The translations under genes were made by a program, and so were the position numbers. A stretch of 64,000 nucleotides of DNA from contig NC_085119.1 of the NCBI RefSeq assembly GCF_030269925.1, forward strand, positions 12,063,001 through 12,127,000, read 5' to 3'. The notes under the pieces were generated by a model. That model did not search any database. It was not told where the DNA came from and saw only the letters and a program-made list of their open reading frames with translations. Below are positions 1 through 10,576 of this stretch, piece after piece; position 1 is the stretch's first letter; the number at the start of each line of letters is the position of its first letter. The stretch is from Bombyx mori. Lineage: Eukaryota > Arthropoda > Insecta > Lepidoptera > Bombycidae.

Positions 1-226
1 AGCCTCATTTGAAGGGACATAGCTTAGTGCTATTGGTCTATATGTTGGTAAGAGGAAGAAATAATACTTTGAAACCTCATGAATAACAGTAGTGGTGTGC
101 CAAGAGCGCACTATTATCAGGTGTATTGGAATCGTTCCCGGTGCCTAAACGGGAATAACTATTAACCGAAAGTAAACGTCATTATTCTTTTATGATACTC
201 AGTATGAACACTTATCGATTGTCATT

Positions 227-437
227 TTTTTAATTTTTATTTTATGATTGATAGATTACTGGTGGCCCGGAGGCCTTTCCAGTTTCACCAGGACATGTGG
301 GCGAGCAAAGGCTCAGCCAGGAGGGGTGGGACTTGCTAACAACTGTCCGAGCGCCTCCGAAGGAGACCTAACAACTCAAGAGCTCGCGAATTGCTTCGCG
401 AATGAATCTACCACCGGATCGGAATCGCGACCCACAG
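227..437 (-). repeat. SINE-like repeat, tail type A, 5'-truncated
   Basis: The antisense A-rich tail lies on the left, followed by the block ending in GGCCTCCGGGCCACCAGTAA (read in sense). The copy stops inside the conserved central block (CCGATCCGGTGGTAGATTC in sense). The same tail is found near 13.4, 32.6 and 38.9 kb in this window. I do not know its database name; it could be a SINE or the 3' end of a LINE. Confidence 0.7.
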
Positions 438-1073
438 CAAACAACATAAAGCCAGCAACAACTTCGAGCACATTTGTATTGTTAGGAGCTGGGGTTCAAA
501 ACAAAACAATACGCGGGTTTTTAACAAAGACACGTTTGACAGTTATCCCAATCAAAATCACATGTCATGCACCATATCTTGTCATTTCATACTGACTAGT
601 ATTTGATAAGCACTAGTATTCACAGTACTCTATGTCGGTATACAGATAGCAATCTCATTTTTATTTTAGAACGCTGTTCACTTTGAGCCGTGTTGTTTGT
701 TGCGATTTGCGCTCTTTAGTTTAACTTCTGTGTTGACGCCCACTCTAAGGATCTAGAACGCGTTGTTCAATTTTTAATAATCCCTTGGTTATTCTATGTC
801 ATAAGTCTGCTCCCTACTTAGATGGCCTTATTTGTTTATGCGGCTAACTGCCAAGAGCGGACTCTCGCTTTCAGTAGGTACTATAGTAACAATATTAAAG
901 ATACCAAAATTAAATCGCCGAGTTGGTCTAATACCTAATCCTGACTACTATACGCAGGGAATCCAAATTCGGTACTCAATTTATTTTTATCATTGATATT
1001 CGGAAGCTCGATGTTTTTGAGTGGCTGTTTTTTTTTTCATTTGTCATGACCTTATGACGGTAACTAACACAGA
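438..1073. other. Spacer, no gene seen
   Basis: AT-rich sequence with scattered stops in all frames. I see no exon, RNA gene or repeat that I can name. Confidence 0.5.
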
Positions 1074-1262
1074 ACCTGCCGTGAAGCAGTAATGCGTTTC
1101 GGTTTGAAGGGTGGGGCAGCCGTTGTTACTATACTGAGACCTTAGAACTTATATCTCAAGGTGTGTAGCGCATTTACGTTGTAGATGTCTATGGGTTCCA
1201 GTAACCACTTAACACCAGGTGGGCTGTGAGCTCGTCCACACATACTGGCAATAAAAATAAAA
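1074..1262 (+). repeat. Bm1 SINE, 5'-truncated
   Basis: Matches the 3' half of Bm1 copies elsewhere in the window: the GCCGTGAAGCAGTAATGCG block, the AACACCAGGTGGGCTGTGAG block, then CAATAAAAATAAA as tail. The tRNA-like head is missing, as expected for incomplete reverse transcription. Slightly diverged (CACACATACTGG in place of CACCCATCTAAG). Confidence 0.85.
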
Positions 1263-2123
1263 ACAAGATATTTGACACATGCTTGAATCTCGCTAATGAC
1301 ATTTTCAAGATATGTTTGCATATATACAAATTTAAGTTCCGCATTTGGAACGTCAGTCTACCGTACACATTCATCTGCTCAGTGGAAGATCTTCGCTTAG
1401 TCGTCACCTCCCAAAACCTCACGACCCGCCCGGTGTTATATCATTAGTAGTATCCATAGTACAGGAAGAATTCTAGCTTTGAGCCTTGAGGACGCGTGAC
1501 CAACGTAATAAAGTATCATTTGGTCATGAACATTCTATTTCCCATGCGCAGCAGGATGAAGAGTTAAAAGTACCTACTGCAATAAATACAGCGTAAAGTT
1601 TTAATTGGCTTATCCGGGCACTGCAATAATATTCATAACAACAACACGGAAATTTAATTGCCATATTTACTCGTTTAAGCTTTGCATATATCTCGCACAA
1701 TAGTTTGATGGCGTCCTAACAAAGAAACAGAACGAAACAGAAAAGAATTTGCAATTAGCAATTTGAGCCATAAAAATTTATTTTTGAATGCTATTTATTT
1801 AGTTTCGCTCAGTGATAGCTATTGAAAATAGAATACGAAATATCATACATCTTTAGGTGACCTCGAATCTCGTCGAGTGTCTCCGGAATCTAAATATTAC
1901 GTCTATTGTGTTAATTCGTTTATTTTATTGGCTTACCGCTGGCAGACGAACCATTAGTTTAAACACAACCTTCGCCCATTCTATTAACAACGTAAATGCT
2001 TTGTAAACATTGTGGACAAGCTACTAAGCACGGTTCTACCTATAATCTAAATGACATTATTATTCTGTTCGACTACTAATCAGGAGATACGATTGAGACT
2101 GCTATTATTTAATTAATTTCGAA
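1263..2123. other. Spacer, no gene seen
   Basis: AT-rich, with no open frame of note and no recognised repeat. Confidence 0.5.
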
Positions 2124-2207
2124 GATCGACGAGCATATGTCCCACCTGATCCTCAATGGTCAGCCTCGCTCATGGACATCAGCAGTGCCAGGGGCAAAGT
2201 TATGTCT
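2124..2207 (-). repeat. Decayed LINE 3' tail
   Basis: GACGAGCATATGTCCCACCTGAT and CATGGACATCAGCAGTGCCAGG are diverged antisense matches to the 3' end of the LINE at 10.37-10.47 kb. Only about 80 bp remain. Confidence 0.55.
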
Positions 2208-2248
2208 TTACCCTCATATCGTGTATTCGTAGCCTATTTTTTTCTTTT

Positions 2249-2682
2249 GTAACTTTCTACCAACCTGTAACTTTTTTTTATTGTCCTTGTAGGCAGACGA
2301 GCACACGGCCCACCTGATGGTGAGTGGTTACTGTCACCCATGGACTTCAGCAATGCCAGGGGTAGAGCTTAATACTCTCCACAAACCTCGTTTGAAGAAG
2401 GACATGTCATAGCGCTCGGGAAACACCGTGGAGGGGAGCTCATTCCATAGCCGGATGGTAAGTGGCAAAAAAAATCTCTGGAAACGCACTGTGGATGACC
2501 GCAGTGGTTCCAGGTAGTATGGATGAACTCTACTCCGGTGGCGGGCGGTGCGATGGTAAAAACGAGATGACGGTATCATCTCCAACAATTCCTCGGAGCA
2601 CTCCCCATGGAATAAACGGTACAAAATACAGAGGGAACCGAAGTCTTCCGAAGTCCCGAACCGAAGTCTGTAACTTTCTACC
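2249..2682 (-). mobile_element. 5'-truncated LINE copy with 14-bp target duplication
   Basis: Antisense copy of the last ~385 bp of the LINE at 6.8-10.5 kb. It encodes the C-terminal stretch with GSLCILYR, MIPSSRFYHRTARHR and PSTVFPERYDMSFFKRGLWR. The antisense A-tail is on the left (from about 2271). The sequence TGTAACTTTCTACC occurs at 2249-2262 and again at 2669-2682 and is the likely target-site duplication. A small internal change removed the GGRQRLG segment near the C-terminus. This is a dead 3' fragment, not a gene. Confidence 0.85.
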
Positions 2683-3440
2683 GCGAAGTTATGAGCTCGG
2701 GTTTGAGCACAGCCAGCCGAATTCAACCTTATACAGGTATGTACATACATCAAAGTGGTCTGCCGCATTGAACAAGCTGTCTCTCTAGTGCTAATGAACA
2801 TTTATATCAATCGATCGAATAAAAAAAACTACCTGACTGCACTAGTGAACATATTTCAGGGTGCGTATGTAACGATTTTGACAAAATCTCCAAAATATTA
2901 ACAAAGTCTCGAACATATTGATTCAAGTGCTCAATAGAGCCGAGCTACACAAATAGAATATTACCTGATTAAAAGATTATTGGGCAATTGAGTATATTAT
3001 TACCAACATATTACTATCGTGTTATCATTAATAAAATTGCCTGTTTTTTTTTTTTTGAAGATAGCAAAGAATAAGATAATACTAAAGACCTATTTATTAA
3101 CTCAACATTAAAATGATACGATAAATCCTCAGACACCGAACATGAACGCCGTCGGATATCAGCATGGAGAGCAATCATATTATGTTCCCATTCGGATGTC
3201 AATATATGTATGTAGGTACGTACATTTGAGCACAAAAACTAACCGCACAACGTTAGGACGATAACCCGCAATGATGTCAGAACAACAAAAAGTGCACGTC
3301 TATCGCTCCAACTTCGAGACGTTTCCAATGGAAAACTTTAAAAAAAATATTTATTATAGATACTAAGAATATTATTATTATTAGCAGCCTGAAATGCCAA
3401 ACATATTATGATACATTGATTAATGTTCAATTTAATATTT
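2683..3440. other. Spacer, no gene seen
   Basis: AT-rich; contains a poly-T run near 3042. I see no coding evidence. Confidence 0.5.
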
Positions 3441-3877
3441 TTTTTTTATTGTTTAGATGGGTGGACGAGCTCACAGCCCACCTGGTGTTAAGTGGTTACT
3501 GGAGCCCATAGACATCTACGACGTAAATGCGCCACCCGCCTTGAGATATAAGTTCTAAGGTCTCAGTATAGTTACGACGGCTGCCCCACCCTTCAAACCG
3601 AAACACATTACTGCTTCACGGCAGAAATAGGCAGGGTGGTGGTACCTACCCGTGCGGACTCACAAGAGGTCCTACCACCAGTAATTACGCAAATTATAAT
3701 TTTGCGGGTTTGATTATTATTACACGATCTTATTCCTTCACCGTAGAAGTCAATCGTGACATTTGTTGAGTACGTATTTCATTAGAAAAATTGGTACACG
3801 CCTGCGGGATTCGAACACCGTTGCATCGCTAGATACGAATGCACCGGACGTCTTATCCAGTAGGCCACGACGACTTC
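3441..3877 (-). repeat. Bm1 SINE, full length
   Basis: Complete antisense copy of about 435 bp. It runs from a poly-T (A-tail) through ATTGTTTAGATGGGTGGACG to the tRNA-related head ending GGCCACGACGACTTC. In sense, the head holds a B-box-like GTGTTCGAATCC, the internal RNA polymerase III promoter element of tRNA-derived SINEs. It is one of two copies here with a full head and body. Confidence 0.9.
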
Positions 3878-5375
3878 AGACGTCGACGACTATTAGAAAC
3901 GCAAGGGACAGTAAATGGTAATTATTAGAACCATCAAGTATCATCGTTGCTTTTAAAGCAATCTTCAGTGTAAAGAGTTGCAATTAAAGCGTTTGCAGTG
4001 TCAAAAAATAAATAAGAAAGAAAACATTGTACATATATGATGCAGCGTTATTATTACTTATCTATGAAGGACTATTGTTAATGAATACCTTCGTACGTTA
4101 CACAGTCGATATCCTGATGACCTACTGAATAACAGAAGACAATAAAATTGCAACAATGTAATATCGAAAACCAAACATCTGATTGTAATCAATAATATTA
4201 TTTTTATTTGCAGTTGTCAGTTATCCAGGTCAATGATCCACTTATGCATTTATCGTAGGATCGATCTGCGCGACCATGTACATTAAAACTGTTTATCAAA
4301 TCACTTCACACATCTTTCATTACTCGCAAATGCAAAATCACGTGAAACGATATTCGATCAATCAGCGTTTGTGGACCGTTTGTTCATGATAATGTACATG
4401 TTACGAATCAAACGTCGCATGTTCTTGATAAGTTTTTTGATCCGGTCCGAATTTATCAATAATCTTAGATTAATTTAGGAGAAGCTCTTAGAGATGACAC
4501 TCACATCTCCAATTTACAAGTTACACTGGTGAAGAGCCCTTTACTACTCTACTTTTTCAATGATAGCTTTGCCTTCAGGGTATTTTCAGAGCGCCGTGAT
4601 GAGCCATTTTAAACGGGGATTGAAAAGAGTATTCTGCACCCTTATACGCATAGGGACTTGGCATCACCGGTGTGCATCTGCCACCATGGTCATATAAGGA
4701 GGATTGTTCGCATAGTTTCCACATTTAGTACACGAAAGTAATCCAAATTGAAGATAATTATTAAATAACTTTTATACAGTTTACAAATGGCAGACCCAGC
4801 AATTTAATGCTCGGAGCTCACACCTTACAAAAAAGAAATAGCCGTTCATGTCTGATTGGCAAGTGTACAGTTGCACTATGCAGAATCTAGGACTTACATT
4901 TCTCCTCTACATGAAACTTTCACCCGTATGCCTTGTCACAATGTAAATATGTTTGCTCTGTGTCTATCGTAAAAATCTGACAAGAATTTATTTTTTATAT
5001 TGGGCTGAGAGAAAAAATGGATTTGAATGGCAGAATAGGTATTCTGTTCCACAAAATCGATCTTAACGCGTGTGACTACGATCCGTAAGAGAAGAAACAA
5101 CGACGTATAATACTAGAACTAATATCGCGCAAAAATAATGCTGTGGTTCATTCATTTTTTATAAAATTTGGCTTAAAGGTCTCGTTACCGGGTTATAAAA
5201 TCTTTAAAAAAAATTACAAACTATACACTAGGAATTGTATTTTTAATTTTAGTTTTCTGTGACTATCGCGGTTTTGTGCACTCGAAATTTTTGTCGAAAG
5301 GGCAACACATATCGTGAAGTAAAACCAGACACGCAAAAATATTGTTAAATCAATAAATATTGGTTGGTTAAAAAT
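3878..5375. other. Spacer with one faint LINE trace
   Basis: No host gene seen. At about 4575-4700 (+) a frame reads MSHFKRGLKRVF, and its DNA resembles the LINE segment encoding MSFFKRGLWRVL at 10.33 kb (GAGCGC..ATGA..ATG..C..TTTTAAACG). This is probably a strongly diverged LINE C-terminus. The rest is unassigned AT-rich DNA. Confidence 0.4.
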
Positions 5376-5741
5376 AAATCGTTGTTATGACTTTTCATTT
5401 CGCGGTAAATTATTATCTATCTAGATATTATTAGATATTATTATATATCTAGATATTTTGTGAAAATATTTATTCCGCCGATTCTGCTGTACTAAGAAAC
5501 CACAAAGTACTTTGTTGTGATGATTCATACAACTTCACAATGTCTTTTCGTTAAATATATAAACTTAAGTTTTTGTCATAATTTCAAAAACATTTACTTA
5601 CTGATGTTTTTGTATAGGTAAACATATTCCATCTTTAGAAAATTGTCTTTTTGTCTCGGCTAGTCAAACACGACGTTTTTGTTAATTTTAAATCGTTGTT
5701 ATGACTTTTCATTTCGCGGTAAATTATTATCTATCTAGATA
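5376..5741 (+). repeat. Pair of identical 52-bp direct repeats
   Basis: The 52 bases at 5376-5427 recur exactly at 5690-5741, 314 bp apart. The segment begins AAATCGTTGTTATGAC and ends CTATCTAGATA. The second copy supplies the left arm of the hairpin at 5711-5758. Perfect identity in AT-rich spacer points to a recent local copying event. Confidence 0.85.
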
Positions 5742-5758
5742 ATAATTTACCGCGAAAT
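5711..5758. repeat. Perfect inverted repeat, 22-bp arms
   Basis: Left arm 5711-5732 (starting ATTTCGCGGTAAATT) is exactly complementary to 5737-5758, with a 4-base loop. Either strand would fold into a hairpin. First of three such structures within 300 bp. Confidence 0.9.
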
Positions 5759-5798
5759 ATAAGTATATAAGAATATAAGTAAATGTTATATTATATTA

Positions 5799-5842
5799 CC
5801 TTAAAACCAGAGTAATAATGGATTATTACTCTGGTTTTAAGG
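5799..5842. repeat. Perfect inverted repeat, 21-bp arms
   Basis: Left arm 5799-5819 (CCTTAAAACCAGAGTAATAA plus T) pairs exactly with 5822-5842 around a 2-base loop (GG). Its arms are unrelated to those of the neighbouring hairpins. Confidence 0.92.
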
Positions 5843-5947
5843 GAAACAAAATTTCAAAATTATTTGAATAATCGATATAAATATGTCTTGTTATTGCAAA
5901 AAAGTGTTATAATTACGTACGCAATAATATCTTATGTACGTACATAC

Positions 5948-6004
5948 GAATATTATTTAAATACCACGAAATTGGTATAATTTCGTGGTATTTAAATAAT
6001 ATTC
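5948..6004. repeat. Perfect inverted repeat, 26-bp arms
   Basis: Left arm 5948-5973 (starting GAATATTATTTAAATACC) pairs exactly with 5979-6004 around a 5-base loop (GGTAT). It is the longest of the three. Confidence 0.92.
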
Positions 6005-6776
6005 TTCTATTAAAAAAACCTGTAAGATACATCTTTGTATTTTTGCAAAAATGAAGACGTTATTTCTTTAATGGAGGAATCTGAAGCTAGCCTGATGCTG
6101 GCTGTCAAAAAAGGAGGTTTATTTATGTTCTGGCTTCCTTCAGCAGCAAAGCGAGATGTATATACAGACTTCTGCTATTTTTTGCTATAGATTTTATAGG
6201 CAACCTGTTGTTAAATGCTTACCAGATCCTATATACAACACAGTAAATTACTGCCCACCTTGAGACAAGATGTAAATTTCTGAATAATAAAATGGCTACA
6301 TTACCATTGAAACCGCAATGCAGTATGCAATTAATGGTTTATGACAGAAAAAGGCACAGCGTTACTTACAAGTATTGTTAATAAAATAGGTTCTCACAGA
6401 AGGAAGATTTCTTGTAATTTTGTGTCGATAAGAATATTTACTACATATGCTATGTAAATTTTTATAATTGTGTAGAATCTATACTAAATATACTATAAAG
6501 ATACTGTACGGCTTAGATACAAAAGTTACTTCATCTTGTACATTCGTTCATCATGTCTCATCACATTTCTATGTACATAATACATTTGTTTCTGGAAAGA
6601 TCACAGTTTAAAGATTTATAATTAGTTTAAAAATGTAAAAAACCTAAGTGAAATCAATAATTTCTTTGATAGAATATTTCTATTGTATCTTCTGCAGGTT
6701 ACAAATTGTAACTTCAAATATTGGAAATGGAGTTCTTGTACTCTTTCTGTGGTAAAAGTATTACAGGTTATAGCCT
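6005..6776. other. Spacer, no gene seen
   Basis: AT-rich. A 38-codon frame from the ATG at 6072 has no recognisable domain and I do not call it a gene. Confidence 0.5.
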
Positions 6777-9700
6777 TATTATACTTATGCGTATATTAGG
6801 TAATTTTTTTCTATGGGAGTTTTTTGGGGGTTGATTGCTTCCCGCTTCCGTAGGTTTAACCCGCGATTCCCTACAAGTGACCCCTGGGTGGTGCAAAACG
6901 GGAGCCGAACACATAATCGGTGGTAGGACTTGTCCGACTGGCTGGCGACCACCCTCCAACTAGAGTCCGCCGCCAAATAGCCTAGCTGTGTTCCGGCGTG
7001 TGGGTTGGAGAGCCAGTTTTATTCCTTCCCTTTCCTCTTCCTTGTTCGGGGTGAATCTTGATGATGCCTGGAACATGCGGAGCAGACGTGCGTGCGAGCT
7101 CGCGGGACGTGATTGTTTGACGGGGGTATAGGGAGACCCAGTGAAACGGTGTTCGCCGCCGCCCGCCGGTCAGTTGGGGACCTGAACCCGGGTGTCTCTA
7201 CTAAACTCCGCCCCGGGAAGCTGTCCCGCCAACCGGTGTAAAATCCTGCCGTGCGGTCGTCGTGCCGGAGTCGGAGACCGGAGTGGATCCCGGCGATCGC
7301 ACGCAGGGTGGACTGGGGGCCCTTCCATGCCCTGCGTCAGTCTCTCACGCAACCCGTGGTCGAGCACGTACTGTGTTCCGCGCTTTATTCAGGTATCGTC
7401 ATGATTTCGCTTCGAACTTCCTACCCCACCCATTCCCACTCTCCAAACAAAAAAAAATCAAACATGACAGTACAAAAAAGGAAAAGGGTTTTGTCGGCGA
7501 TGCCCCATTCCACATTTAATGTGGATTTCAGCAATGTAAGGGGCCTACACAGCAACCTCGACGCCGTACACCACCATCTTGAGACGGCGCAGCCTGCCCT
7601 CCTTTTTCTGACGGAGACGCAGATATCTGCTCCGGATGATACTTCGTACCTTGAATACCCCGGCTACGTATTGGAGCACAACTTCCTGCGTAAAGCCGGG
7701 GTGTGTGTATTCGTCCGGGCTGATGTCTGTTGTCGCCGTCTACGAGGCCTCGAACAACGGGACCTGTCCCTCTTGTGGCTGCGCGTAGACCATGGGGGTT
7801 GTACCCGAGTCTACGCGTGCCTGTACAGGTCCCAGAGCAGTGATGCAGGTTCAGCTCTGATAGAGCATGTGCAAGAGGGGACTAGCCGCGTGCTTGAGCA
7901 GTACCCATCTGCGGAGGTGGTGGTTCTTGGAGATTTTAACGCTCACCACCAAGAGTGGTTGGGGTCCAGAACCACTGACCTACCGGGTCGGGCTGCTTAC
8001 GATTTCGCCCTGGCCTACGGCCTCTCCCAGCTGGTGACACAGCCCACCCGTGTCCCAGATATTGAGGGGCACGAGCCTTCTCTGTTGGACCTTCTGCTGA
8101 CCACCGATCCAGCCGGATACAGTGTAGTGGTCGACGCTCCGCTTGGATCGTCTGATCACTGCCTTATCCGTGCTGCCACACCACTCTCTCGTCCTAGTCG
8201 TCGAACGACGACCAGGTATCGAAGAGTTTGGCAGTATTTGTCAGCAGATTGGGATGGATTGCGTGAATTTTACGCATCCTACCCATGGGGGCGGTTCTGC
8301 TTTTCCTCTGCTGATCCTGACGTCTGTGCGGACCGTCTTAAAGACGTGGTGCTCCAGGGGATGGAATTGTTTATTCCCTCCTCTGAAGTGCCCGTTGGGG
8401 GTCGCAGCAGACCCTGGTATAACAATGCCAGCAGGGATGCTGCACACCTCAAGCGGTCCGCATACGTGGCATGGGATAATGCCAGGAGACGTCAGGACCC
8501 TAACATCTCAGAGGAAAGGCGGAAATATAACGCCGCTTCCAGGTCCTACAAGAAGGCTATTGCCAAGGCGAAGTCGGAGCACGTTGCTAGAGTTGGCGAG
8601 CGACTAAAGAGCTATCCCTCTGGGAGCCGTGCTTTTTGGTCGCTCGCCAAAGCCGCAGAAGGAAACTTTTGCAGGTCTAGTCTCCCACCACTGCGAAAGT
8701 CCGATGACAGTCTGGCCCATAGTGCGAAAGAGAAGGCTGACCTTCTGGTCAAACTCTTCGCCTCGAACTCGACCGTGGACGACGGGGGTGCCACACCACC
8801 GAACATCCCCCGGTGTGATAGTTCCCTGCCGGAGATCTGCTTTACACAGTGTGCAGTCAGGCGGGAACTCCGACTCCTGGACGTCCATAAGTCGAGTGGG
8901 CCAGACGGCATCCCCGCAGTGGTTCTGAAAACGTGCGCCCCTGAGCTGACGCCTGCGCTAACGCGTCTGTATCGCCTCTCTTATTGCGCTAACAGGGTTC
9001 CGTCTTCATGGAAGACCGCCCACGTCCACCCTATCCCCAAGAAGGGTGACCGGTCGGACCCATCGAGCTATAGGCCTATCGCGATAACTTCCTTGCTTTC
9101 CAAGGTGATGGAGCGAATAATAAATATACAACTCCTGAAGTATCTTGAAGATCGCCAGCTGATCAGTGACCGACAGTACGGTTTCCGTCACGGTCGCTCA
9201 GCTGGCGATCTTCTCGTATACCTTACTCACAGGTGGGCTGAAGCCTTGGAGAGCAAGGGCGAGGCTCTTGCTGTGAGCCTTGATATCGCGAAGGCCTTCG
9301 ACAGGGTCTGGCATAGGGCACTTCTGTCGAAGCTACCATCTTACGGAATCCCCGAGGGTCTCTGCAAGTGGATCGCTAGCTTTTTGGATGGGCGGAGCAT
9401 CATGGTCGTTGTAGACGGTGACTGCTCTGATACCATGACCATTAACGCTGGCGTTCCACAAGGTTCGGTGCTCTCCCCCACGCTTTTCATCCTGTATATC
9501 AATGACATGCTGTCTATTGATGGCATGCATTGCTATGCGGATGACAGCACGGGGGATGCGCGATATATCGGCCATCAGAGTCTCTCTCGGAGCGCGGTGC
9601 AAGAGAGACGATCTAAACTTGTGTCTGAAGTGGAGAACTCTCTGAGGCGAGTCTCCGAATGGGGTGAATTGAACTTGGTTCAATTCAACCCGATAAAGAC

Positions 9701-10471
9701 ACAAGTTTGCGCGTTCACTGCGAAGAAGGACCCCTTTGTCATGGCGCCGCAATTCCAAGGAGTATCCCTGCAACCTTCCGAGAGTATTGGGATACTTGGG
9801 GTCGAGATTTCGAGCGATGTCCAGTTTCGGAGTCATCTGGAAGGCAAAGCCAAGTTGGCGTCCAAAATGCTGGGAGTCCTCAACAGAGCGAAGCGGTACT
9901 TCACGCCTGGACAAAGGCTTTTGCTTTATAAAGCACAAGTCCGGCCTCGCGTGGAGTACTGCTCCCATCTCTGGGCCGGGGCTCCCAAATACCAGCTTCT
10001 TCCATTTGACTCCATACAGAGGAGGGCCGTTCGGATTGTCGATAATCCCATTCTCACGGATCGTTTGGAGCCTCTGGGTCTGCGGAGGGACTTCGGTTCC
10101 CTCTGCATTTTGTACCGTATGTTCCATGGGGAGTGCTCTGAGGAATTGTTCGAGATGATACCGGCATCTCGTTTTTACCATCGCACCGCCCGCCACCGGA
10201 GTAGAGTTCATCCATACTACCTGGAGCCACTGCGGTCATCCACAGTGCGTTTCCAGAGGTCTTTTTTGCCACGTACCATCCGGCTATGGAATGAGCTCCC
10301 CTCCACGGTGTTTCCCGAGCGCTATGACATGTCCTTCTTCAAACGAGGCTTGTGGAGAGTATTAAACGGTAGGCAGCGGCTTGGCTCTGCCCCTGGCATT
10401 GCTGAAGTCCATGGGCGACGGTAACCACTCACCATCAGGTGGGCCGTATGCTCGTCTGCCTACAAGGGCAA

Positions 10472-10502
<31 letters not shown>

Positions 10503-10576
10503 ATAGCAGTAACCAGCAACTATGATTAAACTTATGTTTATATTAGGTATTCTTTTTCTAACACTATATATGGGAG
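6777..10576 (+). mobile_element. Non-LTR retrotransposon (LINE), coding frame open
   Basis: A GC-rich island of about 3.65 kb in AT-rich DNA. It has a leader of about 430 bp, one long frame encoding endonuclease and reverse transcriptase, a roughly 45-bp 3' UTR ending GGGCAATAA, and a poly-A run (about 10472-10500). The flanks resemble each other: 6777-6820 (..ACTTATGCGTATATTAGGTA..TATGGGAG) and 10524-10576 (..ACTTATGTTTATATTAGGTA..TATGGGAG). This may be a diverged target duplication or an older tandem repeat at the site. The tail is about three-quarters identical to the Bm1 SINE tail. I see no separate gag-like first ORF, so the 5' end may be incomplete. Confidence 0.85.
7251..10424 (+). CDS. 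LINE endonuclease/reverse transcriptase polyprotein
   Basis: Single frame of 1,057 codons; product acts in target-primed reverse transcription. The N-terminal AP-type endonuclease begins near residue 84 (FNVDFSNVRGLHSNL, LTETQ), with GDFNAHHQEW near 227 and SSDHCLI near 301. The reverse transcriptase follows: SSGPDGIP, SYRPIAITSLLSKVMERI, DRQYGFRHGRSAGD, SLDIAKAFDRVWH, AGVPQGSVLSPTLF and catalytic YADD near 762. The C-terminus (TVFPERYDMSFFKRGL) recurs in truncated copies across the window. The first 50-80 residues look unlike protein, so translation may start at Met51 (7401), Met72 (7464) or Met84 (7500). The architecture is that of the Jockey/CR1 group; exact family not determined. No internal stop or frameshift, so it may be or recently have been active. 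Confidence 0.9.
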   Translation: MRSSCRSRRPEWIPAIARRVDWGPFHALRQSLTQPVVEHVLCSALYSGIVMISLRTSYPTHSHSPNKKKSNMTVQKRKRVLSAMPHSTFNVDFSNVRGLHSNLDAVHHHLETAQPALLFLTETQISAPDDTSYLEYPGYVLEHNFLRKAGVCVFVRADVCCRRLRGLEQRDLSLLWLRVDHGGCTRVYACLYRSQSSDAGSALIEHVQEGTSRVLEQYPSAEVVVLGDFNAHHQEWLGSRTTDLPGRAAYDFALAYGLSQLVTQPTRVPDIEGHEPSLLDLLLTTDPAGYSVVVDAPLGSSDHCLIRAATPLSRPSRRTTTRYRRVWQYLSADWDGLREFYASYPWGRFCFSSADPDVCADRLKDVVLQGMELFIPSSEVPVGGRSRPWYNNASRDAAHLKRSAYVAWDNARRRQDPNISEERRKYNAASRSYKKAIAKAKSEHVARVGERLKSYPSGSRAFWSLAKAAEGNFCRSSLPPLRKSDDSLAHSAKEKADLLVKLFASNSTVDDGGATPPNIPRCDSSLPEICFTQCAVRRELRLLDVHKSSGPDGIPAVVLKTCAPELTPALTRLYRLSYCANRVPSSWKTAHVHPIPKKGDRSDPSSYRPIAITSLLSKVMERIINIQLLKYLEDRQLISDRQYGFRHGRSAGDLLVYLTHRWAEALESKGEALAVSLDIAKAFDRVWHRALLSKLPSYGIPEGLCKWIASFLDGRSIMVVVDGDCSDTMTINAGVPQGSVLSPTLFILYINDMLSIDGMHCYADDSTGDARYIGHQSLSRSAVQERRSKLVSEVENSLRRVSEWGELNLVQFNPIKTQVCAFTAKKDPFVMAPQFQGVSLQPSESIGILGVEISSDVQFRSHLEGKAKLASKMLGVLNRAKRYFTPGQRLLLYKAQVRPRVEYCSHLWAGAPKYQLLPFDSIQRRAVRIVDNPILTDRLEPLGLRRDFGSLCILYRMFHGECSEELFEMIPASRFYHRTARHRSRVHPYYLEPLRSSTVRFQRSFLPRTIRLWNELPSTVFPERYDMSFFKRGLWRVLNGRQRLGSAPGIAEVHGRR

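Noticed and set aside
9333..10211. 292-codon minus-strand frame opposite the LINE
   Set aside because: Antisense shadow of GC-rich LINE coding sequence.
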